Part shown: piece by piece, positions 8,921 through 18,284 of the stretch | How the letters are laid out: the number at the start of each line of letters is the position of its first letter | How positions within the stretch are numbered: the stretch's first letter is position 1 | Assembly: GCA_964516515.1 (NCBI GenBank) | Contig: CAZEYA010000020.1 | Span: forward strand, 1-35,384 | Origin: JANNOG01 sp964516515 | Lineage (GTDB): Bacteria > Actinomycetota > Actinomycetes > Actinomycetales > JBBAYJ01 | Reading direction: 5' to 3' | DNA: 35,384 nt | Position numbers and translations under genes: made by a program | Notes under the pieces: model-generated | The model's database searches: none | What the model was told of the DNA's origin: nothing | The model's input: the letters and a program-made list of their open reading frames with translations, nothing else

Positions 8921-9280
8921 TCAGCGCAGGGCGACCGCGACCAGCGCCAGCACCGCCGGGACCGTCTGGATCACGAGGATCCGTCGGCTGACCGTCGCCG
9001 CGCCGTAGAGACCCGCGACAGCGACGCACCCCAGGAAGAACACGGTGACGGCCGTACCGACCGGGTCGTCCGCGATCAGGCCGAAGACCAGCCCGGCGGC
9101 GAGGAACCCGTTGTAAAGCCCCTGGTTGGCCGCCATGACGCGAGTCGCCGCGGCGAAATCCTCGGTGGTGCCGAACGCCGCACGGGTCCGTGGCTGCTGC
9201 CAGAGGAACATCTCGAGCACGAGGATGTAGACGTGGATCGCGGCGACCAGCGCGACCAGGACGAACGCGGCGACGCTCAT
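8921..9280 (-). CDS. DUF1304-family small membrane protein
   Basis: 119 residues starting at ATG 9280; the longer in-frame extension is arginine/proline-rich and is rejected. It carries four hydrophobic segments (about 3-24, 50-68, 74-92 and 100-117) and the features of DUF1304 proteins. The first helix is followed by HVYILVLEMFLW, and MAANQGLYNGFLAAGLVFGL lies in the middle. The family is predicted integral membrane with no established biochemical role. It lies 63 bp upstream of the flavoprotein operon on the same strand and could share a promoter with it. No ribosome site stronger than a G-rich stretch was seen. Confidence 0.82.
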   Translation of the reverse strand: MSVAAFVLVALVAAIHVYILVLEMFLWQQPRTRAAFGTTEDFAAATRVMAANQGLYNGFLAAGLVFGLIADDPVGTAVTVFFLGCVAVAGLYGAATVSRRILVIQTVPAVLALVAVALR

Positions 9281-9562
9281 CCCGGGCGGTCCGGCAGAGC
9301 CACGCGAGGGGTGGGCGCGTTGCCGCACCGCTCCGCGGCCGCGGGACGCACTTCTGCCGCCCGCACGACCGCAGGGTACAATCCGTCGGCCTGCGTCGAA
9401 GCCGATCACCGAAACGTCCGACGGCACTGCCAGGCCAAGGTCCTCCGGTGCCGCACCTCTTGCTCCCCTCCCACCTCGTGGTCCGCGACAGCACCGCCCC
9501 GCCGTCCGGCTGGCCGCCGGGCCCCCTGCAGGTGCCCACTCCTCAGCCCGGCCGCGGCCGGA
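9281..9562. other. Intergenic region without a supported gene
   Basis: 282 bp between the DUF1304 start and the TIGR03086-family stop. Frames crossing it are arginine/proline-rich shadows. One TACAAT -10-like hexamer lies on the plus strand at 9377-9382, but no plus-strand gene follows for hundreds of bases. I see no terminator hairpin or repeat of note. Confidence 0.5.
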
Positions 9563-10171
9563 CTATGGCCGCCAGCGGGGGTCTCTACCGGTCAGGCCCA
9601 GGAGACGCTCGAGCTCCCCGCCTCCGGCCGACACCGCGACCTCGGGCCCGTAGATGCCCATCTCGCGGCCCATGTCGGCGATGGCCGCGGTCTGCGGCAG
9701 GAGGTATGCCAGCAGGTCGGCGTCCCATTGCGGCCGCCGCCCAAGGGCGGCGCCCAGATCCCAGCCGTGGATCACCAGCTCGCCCAGCACCATGACGCCG
9801 ACCACCGCGGCCGGGATCGGGTCCGGTGCGCCCATCGTGGTCTCGCCATCCCATGCCTCGGGCCGGCGCCAGGCGGCGACCAGCTCCTCCGTCATGGCCC
9901 GGTGGGCGGCGGAGAAGTCGCCGGTGACGAGGTCGACGGCCGACTCGGCCTGGGCGGGCGGCCCGACTGACTCCTGGCGGCCGGCGGCAGCGAGGACCGG
10001 GCCCCAGAAGAGCAGGTGGTTGAGCAGCCCGCGCACGTCGTAGGACGCGCAGGGGGTGCGGGCGGCCAGCCGGGCGGGGTCGAGGTCGTGGACCAACGTG
10101 ATGATCGGCGCCGCCGCTGCCGGTATGAGGGAGGCCGGTGTGATGTCGGTCAAGGTGTCGATGGACTGCAT
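9563..10171 (-). CDS. TIGR03086-family (DinB-like, mycothiol-dependent isomerase type) protein
   Basis: 202 residues from ATG 10171; a GTG at 10192 would add seven. The N-terminal segment TPCASYDVRGLLNHLLFW (about 39-56) is the hallmark helix-and-metal-ligand region of the TIGR03086 / maleylpyruvate-isomerase N-terminal group. GELVIHGWDLGAALG (near 129-143) provides the second signature with a His and Asp. These four-helix-bundle proteins bind a divalent metal, and characterised relatives are mycothiol-dependent enzymes. The reaction of this one is unknown. It is divergent from the broken AraC gene, with 82 bp between them that should hold both promoters; regulation by the AraC protein would be natural but cannot be shown. 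Confidence 0.85.
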   Translation of the reverse strand: MQSIDTLTDITPASLIPAAAAPIITLVHDLDPARLAARTPCASYDVRGLLNHLLFWGPVLAAAGRQESVGPPAQAESAVDLVTGDFSAAHRAMTEELVAAWRRPEAWDGETTMGAPDPIPAAVVGVMVLGELVIHGWDLGAALGRRPQWDADLLAYLLPQTAAIADMGREMGIYGPEVAVSAGGGELERLLGLTGRDPRWRP

Positions 10172-10253
10172 GACGATCACGCTAGGGGCCACCGGGCGGG
10201 CATGTATTGAACGAATGCGACAGCGGCCGCACGGACCGTGTCACGCTTGACCG

Positions 10254-11019
10254 GTGGCGAGTCGCCGGGTCCCAGCCGATCCGCGCGGCGTCGGGGGCGC
10301 GTGGACGCGCTTCCAGCGCCACGACTTCCCGGGGCCCTCGGCCGACCTCGCGCCGTTCGTCGCCAGGTACTGGATCGTCGAGTGGGAATACGGCGAGCCC
10401 TATCGCCAGCTCATCGTCCCGAGCCCGCAGGTCCATGTGAGCTTTCGTGACGACCTGCCGCCGGAGGTCCACGGGGTCGCCAGCGGGCACGGTTTCAAGG
10501 AGCTCAGCGGACGGGCGGGTCCTCGGGGTGGCGTTCCGGCCCGGCGGCGGCCGTCCGGTGTTGCGCGTACCCATCTCGACGCTGAGCGACCGGAGCGTTC
10601 CGGCATCCGGCCTCCCGGCACTGGCGGTATGGCCGGGCGGCGAACCAGATGTCGCGAGTGTCGAGGAGTGGCTCCGCCGGTCGGTGCCCGAGGCGGATCC
10701 CACCGCGCAATGGGTGACCGAGGTGGTCGCGACGGTGGTGGTCGACCCCGACATCACCCGCGTCGACCAGCTCGCCAGCTGCAGTGGCACCTCAGTGCGA
10801 CGGTTGCAGCGGCTGTTCGCGGCCTACGTGGGGGTCAGCCCCAAATGGGTGATCAGGCGCTACCGGCTGCAGGAGGTGACCGAGCGGATGGCGCGAGGCG
10901 ACACCGCTGACTGGGCCGGGCTGGCGGCCGAGCTGGGCTATGCCGACCAGGCCCATTTCACCCGGGACTTCACGGGGGTGTTCGGTGAGACGCCTGCCCA
11001 GTACGCCCGTCGGTACTGA
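10254..11019 (+). pseudogene. AraC-family regulator, frameshifted
   Basis: Two frames together encode one AraC-type regulator. From GTG 10254 the first reads an N-terminal DUF6597-like sensor domain (FVARYWIVEWEY, VPSPQVHVSFRDD, HGFKELSG). The protein then continues in the +1 frame as RVLGVAFRPGG, through a linker, to a complete C-terminal AraC helix-turn-helix: ASCSGTSVRRLQRLFAAYVG, then LAAELGYADQAHFTRDF and PAQYARRY. The break lies at the GGG of 10513-10515; removing one G restores a full frame of about 254 residues. Either a +1 insertion disabled the gene or the base is a sequencing error. The intact HTH half has no good start of its own. Convergent with the GPP34 gene, 7 bp apart. Confidence 0.82.
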
Positions 11020-11026
11020 CCGGCTC

Positions 11027-11707
11027 TCAGCTCGACGCACCGGCGCCGGTCACCACGACCGCGCTGATGACCGCCGCGGCCGTCGCGTCCTGTGCGGCCC
11101 TGACCGCGGCCCGCGTCGCCTCGGCCGTCCAGTCACCCTCGGCGATCTCCTTCGCCCGGTCACGCACGGCGTGCCGGGTGGGCCTGTCGAGGTCACCGAG
11201 CACCTTGGGGGCCTGGTCGAGCGAGGCGAGCAGGGCGATCAGCGCCGCGATCGACTCGTCCGGGGTGACACCATCGAGGAGAACCCCGCGCAGTCGCTGC
11301 CGGACCTCGGCCTCGTGGGAGCTGTCGACGGTCGGCCACCGGTGGCGGGGGAAGATGCCGAGCACCCGGTCGGCGTCCTCGCGCAACACCCCCCGCGCCA
11401 CCAACCGATCGAGCAGGGCGCGCCGCGCCCCCTTGCGTAGGCGCGGCACCAGATCGACCGCCTTGCGCGGCTTCTCGCCGATCACCGCGAGCGCGCGGTC
11501 GAGCAGCTCGTCTCCGGTCGGACCAGGGTCGAGCACCTCGACCCTGCGGCGCCTCGGCTTGGGGTCGTCGTCGACACACACCCGGCCGGCCAGCGCCAAC
11601 TCGATGAGCAGGGCCCCACCCAGGCCGTAGTCGAACCTGGTCTCATCGGTCCTGCGGGATCCGGTCTCGTCGTCGAGGAACAGCAGCAGCAGATCCTCGG
11701 CGATCAC
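11027..11707 (-). CDS. GPP34 (GOLPH3/Vps74-like) family protein
   Basis: About 226 residues from GTG 11707, where the family-typical N-terminus IAEDLLLLFLDDETG begins. A TTG at 11758 would add 17 unlike residues. The body matches the all-helical GPP34 domain: FDYGLGGALLIELALAGRV near 27-45, then LDRALAVI and KPRKAVDLVPRL, a segment RKGARRALLDRLVARGVL, and a C-terminal ALIALLASLDQAPKVL. Eukaryotic relatives bind phosphatidylinositol-4-phosphate at the Golgi. Bacterial, mostly actinobacterial, members are soluble proteins of unknown role. It lies 53 bp downstream of the DUF427 gene on the same strand, so the two may be co-transcribed. Confidence 0.88.
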   Translation of the reverse strand: MIAEDLLLLFLDDETGSRRTDETRFDYGLGGALLIELALAGRVCVDDDPKPRRRRVEVLDPGPTGDELLDRALAVIGEKPRKAVDLVPRLRKGARRALLDRLVARGVLREDADRVLGIFPRHRWPTVDSSHEAEVRQRLRGVLLDGVTPDESIAALIALLASLDQAPKVLGDLDRPTRHAVRDRAKEIAEGDWTAEATRAAVRAAQDATAAAVISAVVVTGAGASS

Positions 11708-11760
11708 GGGGACACCGGTCCGGCAGGTCGGGCGGCACGGTCCAGGAGCATCCCCCAAAG

Positions 11761-12597
11761 CTACGGGGTGACGGCCACCTCGATGCCCTCGCCCAGGAAC
11801 GACAGGTGCCCGGGCAGCAGGATCGCCTCGGGCAGCGGGGTCTCATAACCCCACGCCACGTCGGCGGGACCGCCGGAGACAGATCGGTACGTCGCCACAC
11901 CCTTGTAGCCGCACGTCGTGCGGGTGTCGCTGCCGACGAGCAGGTCGGTGCGGACATCGGCGACAGGGATGTACCAGCGCGCCGGCAAGGCGGTCTCGAA
12001 CACGCCGATCGGCCGCGTCGTGTCGGCCAGGGTCACCGTCTCGCCGTCCGGGCGGTGCCACAGCACGTGGACGTGGCGGCTGCTGGGCCGGGCGTCGACT
12101 CGGTGGAAGGGGTCGCGGGGATGGGTGCCGGTGATCGGCTCGTCCTCTTCGAGGACCGCGTCACCGGATGTGGCACCCGGCTCGAGGTCGAGCTTCTCCA
12201 GGTACAGCCCAGCGAGCCCATGCAGGCCCGGCAGCTTCGGGTTGGGCGACTCGTAGCGCCAGAGCAGATCCTCGACCAGCCGGTCGCCGGCCTTCACCGA
12301 ACGGTAGGTGGCGTCGCCCTTGAACGGGCAGTGCGTGCTCGTGTCGCTGGGCACCAGCACGTCGGGGTCGACGTCGGCGAAGGGGACGTAGTAGCGGGGC
12401 AGGATGCCGGTCTCGTGCAGGATCACCGCACCGGTGGTGTCCAGGACGGTCCGCGTGCCCCCGGCGCCGTCGCCGACGACCAGCCGGATGCGCTTGTCAG
12501 TCGGTGTCAGCAAGATCCGGTGCTGCGGACCGTCGATGGTGTAGTTCGATTGCCCGGGCTCGGCCGAGAGCGGACCGGGCGGGAACGTGAGCGCCAT
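11761..12597 (-). CDS. Tandem DUF427 protein
   Basis: 278 residues built from two copies of the DUF427 fold. Copy one (about 25-120) contains RYYVPFADVDPDVLV and SDTSTHCPFKGDATYRSV. Copy two (about 165-265) contains RWYIPVADVRTDLLV and SDTRTTCGYKGVATYRSV. The spaced Tyr-Pro-Asp pattern, the Cys before the Gly-rich turn and the final W-x-YE/ESP element occur in both halves. The family is a small beta-rich domain of unknown function common in actinobacteria and proteobacteria. No signal peptide, so probably cytoplasmic. The duplication is old, since the halves differ at most positions outside the core. Confidence 0.88.
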   Translation of the reverse strand: MALTFPPGPLSAEPGQSNYTIDGPQHRILLTPTDKRIRLVVGDGAGGTRTVLDTTGAVILHETGILPRYYVPFADVDPDVLVPSDTSTHCPFKGDATYRSVKAGDRLVEDLLWRYESPNPKLPGLHGLAGLYLEKLDLEPGATSGDAVLEEDEPITGTHPRDPFHRVDARPSSRHVHVLWHRPDGETVTLADTTRPIGVFETALPARWYIPVADVRTDLLVGSDTRTTCGYKGVATYRSVSGGPADVAWGYETPLPEAILLPGHLSFLGEGIEVAVTP

Positions 12598-12682
12598 GAC
12601 TTCGGCAACGCCGGCACAGCTCGACCGCTTCCCGCCCTCTGCCGGCGCCTGGAACCCCGATGAGGCGCCGCGGCTGGTTGTT

Positions 12683-12722
12683 CTGGCGCGCGCGCCAGCC
12701 GGAGCAGCAGCGCGCGCGCCAG
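12683..12722 (-). terminator. GC-rich hairpin after the NlpC/P60 pseudogene
   Basis: CTGGCGCGCGCG (12683-12694) is exactly complementary to CGCGCGCGCCAG (12711-12722), a 12 bp stem with a 16 nt loop, starting 8 bp beyond the stop of the minus-strand pseudogene. Within it, 12683-12698 is itself a perfect 16 bp palindrome. There is no T-tract, which is common for actinobacterial terminators. Confidence 0.5.
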
Positions 12723-12729
12723 GTCGGGG

Positions 12730-13344
12730 TCACGGGGGGGTCTGCAGCGCCGCTCGGGTGATGGGCCCGACGATGCCGTCGATCTCGAGGTCGTGGGCCT
12801 TCTGGAAGTCGCGAACGGCCACTGCGGTGCGAGGGCCGAAGACCCCATCGGCAGGTCCGGGGTCGACGCCGTGCATCTGCAGCCGCCGTTGCACCCACCG
12901 CACGTCGTCGCCGGCGTCGCCCTGTTGCAGGTTCTGAGCAGCGTCGAAGCCGGGGACGACGCCGCCGTGCGTCCAAGGCCGTTGGGCGGCGGAAAAGACG
13001 TTGACGCCATAGGCGCTGCCGCGGGCCTCGAACGTCTGACCGTCACCGAGCGAGATGGCGACATGGTCGTTGCTCGGGCCCTCGTCGATGCGGAAGAGCA
13101 GGGCGCCGCGGGTCTGCCGGGCCGCCCCGACGCTGATCAGCGCGCCTGCCCGCCGGCAGGCGTCCCGCTGGTTCTAGGCCCCGTCGGCAAAGGAGACGCC
13201 GCAGCGGGCTGCCGCCCACTGCACCAGTTCCGAGCAGTCGAAGGCGCCGGGGTCGGGGTCGTTGAAGGAGGTCTCGGCACCGAAGATTTAGGGGTCGCCG
13301 CGCTGCGTCATCGCGATGGTGACGAAGTCTTGGAGGGTCGGCAT
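12730..13344 (-). pseudogene. NlpC/P60 peptidase with peptidoglycan-binding domain, two in-frame stops
   Basis: A 205-codon frame runs intact from ATG 13344 (AAAGG ribosome site upstream) to TGA 12730, broken only by TAA at codon 19 (13290-13288) and TAG at codon 57 (13176-13174). The translation starts MPTLQDFVTIAMTQRGDP, and after the first stop reads IFGAETSF and AFDCSELVQWAA, with the NlpC/P60 catalytic Cys. After the second stop comes DHVAISLGDGQTFEARGSAY, with the catalytic His. The C-terminal third is a PG_binding_1 domain (VRWVQRRLQMHGVDPGPADG, then FGPRTAVAVRDFQKAH). The intact protein would cleave peptidoglycan stem peptides. Family context suggests Tyr at the first stop and Trp at the second, each one substitution away. 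No signal peptide is visible. Confidence 0.82.
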
Positions 13345-13425
13345 GATCGTTACCTTTCGATGAGAGGTGATGCATCGGTACCTCTCGGAGTCGCCATGCC
13401 GGGCGCTGATACGAGCCGTTAGGAC

Positions 13426-13473
13426 TTGTCGGTCCGACCGACAATGCTGGTCACCGTGACCGCCACCGGTGGC
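13426..13473. repeat. Three consecutive perfect palindromes
   Basis: In 48 bp there are TTGTCGGTC-C-GACCGACAA (13426-13444, 9-1-9), GGTCAC-C-GTGACC (13449-13461, 6-1-6) and GCCACCGGTGGC (13462-13473, perfect). They lie 82 bp upstream of the NlpC/P60 pseudogene start and 46 bp beyond the stop of the 312-residue membrane protein, both on minus. They may be regulator-binding sites or a compound terminator between the two genes. The symmetry is directly visible; the role is inference. Confidence 0.55.
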
Positions 13474-13518
13474 CTCACCCGCGAGGCTTCGCCTTCGTGG
13501 TCACATCGGGCGCGCAGA

Positions 13519-14457
13519 TCAGAGGCGCTCCGGAAGCCCCACGGCCCCGCGCAGCCGTTGGCGCGAACGGTCGAGCAGATCGGAATCGAGGACGAGTCCC
13601 TGGGTGGCGCCAGCCACTCGTTGCGGGTCGCGGGTCATGTGCGCGCGCACCACAGCGTCCATCGACCCGCGGTAGGAATCCACCACGAGGCGCACGTTCG
13701 ACGCCGCCTCGCGGACCGCGCCTCGCCGAGCACCGGACTCCAGCGCCAGCAGGTCGTCGGTGACCGAGGTGAGCCGTTGATCGACCAGGGCCCAGCGGCG
13801 CGCCGCATCGGAAACCGCGTCCTGACCCTGCGCGGCGAGGGTCGACTGGTCGGCCCGCCAGGTCAGGAGCGGTTCGTCGACGTCGCCGAGAACCCAGGCG
13901 AGCTTGCCGTCCACTCGCGCGACCGCTTCGCGGTCGCTGCCACCACGCCTGGCCAGGGCGACGATGGCGAGGACCAGCGCGAGCAGGACGAGGGCCCCGA
14001 TCAGCAGCCATCCCCACCACGGCAGGCCGGAGGCGGCCGGCTGCGTGTCGGTCGCGGGAGACGACGCAGCCGCCGCCGCCGAGGCGTTGCTCTGTGGCGC
14101 CACCGTGCTCTGCGGCGCCACCGTGCTCTGCGGCGCCACCGTGCTCTGTGGCGCCACCGTGCTCGGCGGCAGCACGGTGCTCGGCGGCGAAGCCGTGGTC
14201 TGGGTCGGGACCGCATCCGGCGTCGTCGGGTCACCGCCAGGCAACGGGATCGATGGCAACCGGGTCGGGATCTGCGTCGGGAGCGGGATGGACGGCAGCT
14301 CGGTCGGCAACTGCGTCGGTATCCCGCTCGGCAGCTCGGTGGGGATCTGGGTCGGGATCTGACTCGGCAGGTCGATCGGCGAACCGTCACCGCAGGTCGG
14401 CACGGACGCGGTCGAAACGGCAAGCGCCAGCAGTGACACGACGAGTCTCGCTCTCAT
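13519..14457 (-). CDS. Membrane-anchored protein with repetitive Pro/Ser/Thr stalk
   Basis: 312 residues of unrecognised function. A signal-peptide-like N-terminus (MRARLVVSLLALAVSTASVP) is followed by a Cys and a low-complexity stalk: IPTQ/LPSxIP/LPTE repeats (about 28-72), then repeated STVAPQ units (about 92-122). One transmembrane helix (WWGWLLIGALVLLALVLAIVAL) lies near 146-168. The C-terminal 145 residues are charged and helical, with RRGGSDREAVARVDGKLAW and later long Ala/Arg/Leu helices, probably cytoplasmic. The layout suggests an exported repetitive stalk, an anchor and an inner helical domain, possibly a cell-surface spacer or sensor. No enzyme motif was seen. It is separated from the adjacent NlpC/P60 pseudogene by the palindrome cluster; both could relate to the cell wall. 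Confidence 0.72.
   Translation of the reverse strand: MRARLVVSLLALAVSTASVPTCGDGSPIDLPSQIPTQIPTELPSGIPTQLPTELPSIPLPTQIPTRLPSIPLPGGDPTTPDAVPTQTTASPPSTVLPPSTVAPQSTVAPQSTVAPQSTVAPQSNASAAAAASSPATDTQPAASGLPWWGWLLIGALVLLALVLAIVALARRGGSDREAVARVDGKLAWVLGDVDEPLLTWRADQSTLAAQGQDAVSDAARRWALVDQRLTSVTDDLLALESGARRGAVREAASNVRLVVDSYRGSMDAVVRAHMTRDPQRVAGATQGLVLDSDLLDRSRQRLRGAVGLPERL
14087..14194. repeat. 18 bp coding minisatellite, six units
   Basis: Four near-identical units (consensus GTGCTCTGCGGCGCCACC on plus) at 14087, 14105, 14123 and 14141 are followed by two diverged units at 14159 and 14177. On minus they encode STVAPQ repeats in the stalk of the 312-residue membrane protein. The length is an exact codon multiple, so copy-number change would lengthen or shorten the stalk without a frameshift. 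Confidence 0.85.
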
Positions 14458-14594
14458 CCGTGGAGGCTAGCCAGATCGTGCGCCATTCCCCACCCCACGG
14501 GCAGGCTGGCGTCGGGGTTCAGCGTGCTGATGAGATGAGCACGACCGGCGTGTGACGTTACGTCGGGCCCATCACCCTGCGACGTCCTGCCTCA

Positions 14595-15566
14595 TCAGGT
14601 CGTGATGACGACCTTTCCCTTGACCCCGCCCGAGAGCAGGTACCGGATCGCGTCGGGTGCCTGGCTCAGCGGGAAGGTGCGGTCGATTGCCGGCGTGACT
14701 GCGCCCGCTTCGATCAGCTCCTTCATCGCGAGCAGGTCGGCGGAGTTCTCGCTGCTGACGAACGAGCGCAGGCGCTGGCGTGCGTACAGATTGACCAGCG
14801 GGAGCCGGAGCTGGCGGGCATACCCCCCCAACCAGCGATGATCCGACTCGCCGCCGATGATGACCAGCGTCCCCGTGGGGGTCAGCGTCCGGCGCAACCG
14901 GGACAGCGTCGGGTTGCCGCCGATGTCGAGGATGACGTCGTAGCGCACGGGTCCGGCAGCGAAGTCGGTGGTGGTGTAGTCGATGACATGGTCCGCGCCC
15001 AGGCTGCGGACCAGGTCCAGCTTGGCGGTGCTGCCCACCCCGGTGACGACAGCGCCGAATGCCTTGGCCAGTTGCACCGCGTAGGACCCGACGCCACCGG
15101 ACGCACCGGTGATCAGCACCTGCTGACCGGGCTGCACCTTCCCGTGATCACGGACGGCCTGCAACGCGGGCAGACCGGAGACGGCGACGACGGCGGCCTG
15201 CTCGAAGGTCAGGTTGGCCGGCTTCGGCGCCAGCTTGCGCTCCAGGGCCCGAGTACTGGTGGCGAAGCTGCCCTTGGCGAAACCGAACACGTGATCGCCT
15301 GGCCGGAATCGGGTGACGGCCGCGCCGACCGCGGTCACGACGCCCGAGACGTCCATTCCCAGCACCGGGTTCTTGGGCGTCCGCAAGCCGTAACCCGCCA
15401 GCCGTATCGGGTAGGGCAACCCGGTCATGAGGTGCCAGACGCCACGGTCGACGCCGGCCGCCCGAACCTCGATCAACACCTCATCATCGGCTATGGGTGA
15501 CGCGTCGATGTCCCGGAGTTCCAGGACGTCGACTGACCCGTAGGTGTCTGCGACTATCGCCTTCAT
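14595..15566 (-). CDS. Zinc-independent NAD(P)H alcohol dehydrogenase / quinone oxidoreductase (MDR family)
   Basis: 323 residues from ATG 15566 (MKAIVADTYG), preceded by a GACGAGAA ribosome site; the longer upstream frame crosses the neighbouring TetR gene and is rejected. The N-terminal GroES-like domain has AAGVDRGVWHLMTG and PVLGMDVSGVVTAVG. The Rossmann nucleotide site is LITGASGGVGSYA (151-163). The Cys/His ligands of zinc alcohol dehydrogenases are absent, so it is a quinone-oxidoreductase or enoyl-reductase type member that uses NAD(P)H on an unknown carbonyl or quinone. It is divergent from a TetR gene over 57 bp that hold tandem palindromes, so control by that TetR is very likely. 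Confidence 0.9.
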   Translation of the reverse strand: MKAIVADTYGSVDVLELRDIDASPIADDEVLIEVRAAGVDRGVWHLMTGLPYPIRLAGYGLRTPKNPVLGMDVSGVVTAVGAAVTRFRPGDHVFGFAKGSFATSTRALERKLAPKPANLTFEQAAVVAVSGLPALQAVRDHGKVQPGQQVLITGASGGVGSYAVQLAKAFGAVVTGVGSTAKLDLVRSLGADHVIDYTTTDFAAGPVRYDVILDIGGNPTLSRLRRTLTPTGTLVIIGGESDHRWLGGYARQLRLPLVNLYARQRLRSFVSSENSADLLAMKELIEAGAVTPAIDRTFPLSQAPDAIRYLLSGGVKGKVVITT

Positions 15567-15584
15567 GCATTTCTCGTCACGGTG

Positions 15585-15612
15585 CTTACGTCGTAAGCTT
15601 ACATCGTAAGCT
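15585..15612. promoter_or_regulatory. Tandem palindromic TetR operators in divergent promoter
   Basis: CTTAC-GTC-GTAAG (15585-15597) abuts CTTAC-ATC-GTAAG (15598-15610), two perfect 5-3-5 inverted repeats with no spacer; the second extends to AGCTTAC-ATC-GTAAGCT (15596-15612). The junction also makes the palindrome GTAAGCTTAC. A -10-like TACTCT (15612-15617) for the TetR gene begins at the right edge, 6 nt before its GTG, which suggests a leaderless transcript blocked by repressor binding. The site lies 19 bp upstream of the divergent oxidoreductase start. Confidence 0.72.
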
Positions 15613-15623
15613 ACTCTCTTCCC

Positions 15624-16292
15624 GTGACCCCGTCCAGCCGCGGTACTCACGCCGTGACCCCCCGGTCGCCGCTGACGCGTGACAGTGTTCTCCGGGCCGC
15701 GATAGCCCTCGCCGACACCGACGGCATCGACAAGCTGACGATGCGCGCGCTGGGCAGGGCGCTGGGTGTCGAGGCCATGTCCCTGTACAACCACGTGGCG
15801 AACAAGGACGCCATCCTCGACGGCATCACCGACGCGGTGTTTGGCGACATCGTGGTCCCCCCGGCCGGCACCCCCTGGCAGGAGGCCATGCGACTGCGAG
15901 CGCTCTCGGCGCACGAGGCACTGCTCGCCCACCCGTGGGCGACGCTGCTCATCACGTCCCGGTTCAACATCGGTCCCGGCATGACGCGCTACCTCGATGC
16001 CACCCTCGGCCGGCTACTGGAAGGCGGTTTCACGATCGAGGGCGCACTGGACGCCTGGCACGCCCTGGACAGTCACATCTACGGCTTCACTCTGCAGCAG
16101 TTGAACCTGCCGTTCGCCGCCGAGGAGGCATCGCAGGTCTCCACCGACGTCCTGCCACGATTGGATGCCGCGCGATTCCCCCACGTCGTGGACATCATCG
16201 GCCGCATCATGCAGACCGGCCGCACCGAGGACTTCACGTTCGGCCTCGACCTCATTCTCGACGGTCTGGAGCGGCGACTCCGGAGCAGCTGA
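15624..16292 (+). CDS. TetR-family regulator with TetR_C-type ligand domain
   Basis: 222 residues from GTG 15624; a second GTG at 15654 is possible. The DNA-binding domain is clear: LTRDSVLRAAIALADTDGID, then LTMRALGRALGVEAMSLYNH and VANKDAILDGITDAV. That VEAMSLYNHVANKDA form, together with the C-terminal part (ALLAHPWATLLITSR, ALDAWHALDSHIYGF, FTFGLDLILDGLERR), resembles the tetracycline-repressor C-terminal subgroup. It probably represses both itself and the divergent oxidoreductase through the paired 13 bp palindromes between them. The ligand is unknown; the oxidoreductase substrate or a related electrophile is a reasonable guess. No Shine-Dalgarno is visible, in agreement with a leaderless start. 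Confidence 0.9.
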   Translation: MTPSSRGTHAVTPRSPLTRDSVLRAAIALADTDGIDKLTMRALGRALGVEAMSLYNHVANKDAILDGITDAVFGDIVVPPAGTPWQEAMRLRALSAHEALLAHPWATLLITSRFNIGPGMTRYLDATLGRLLEGGFTIEGALDAWHALDSHIYGFTLQQLNLPFAAEEASQVSTDVLPRLDAARFPHVVDIIGRIMQTGRTEDFTFGLDLILDGLERRLRSS

Positions 16293-16301
16293 CGAGAGGA
16301 T

Positions 16302-18280
<1,979 letters not shown>

Positions 18281-18284
<4 letters not shown>

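Noticed and set aside
12683..12698. Restriction or attachment site at the 16 bp palindrome
   Set aside because: It is the core of a longer hairpin placed just after a stop codon, and no integrase or mobile gene is nearby.
12730..13344. Reassigned stop codons in this organism
   Set aside because: TAG ends ordinary genes here (for example the gene ending at 3024), and no other conserved gene contains in-frame TAA or TAG.
15567..15932. N-terminal extension of the oxidoreductase in the same frame
   Set aside because: It crosses the divergent TetR gene and its operators; the family start MKAIVADTYG with a ribosome site lies at 15566.
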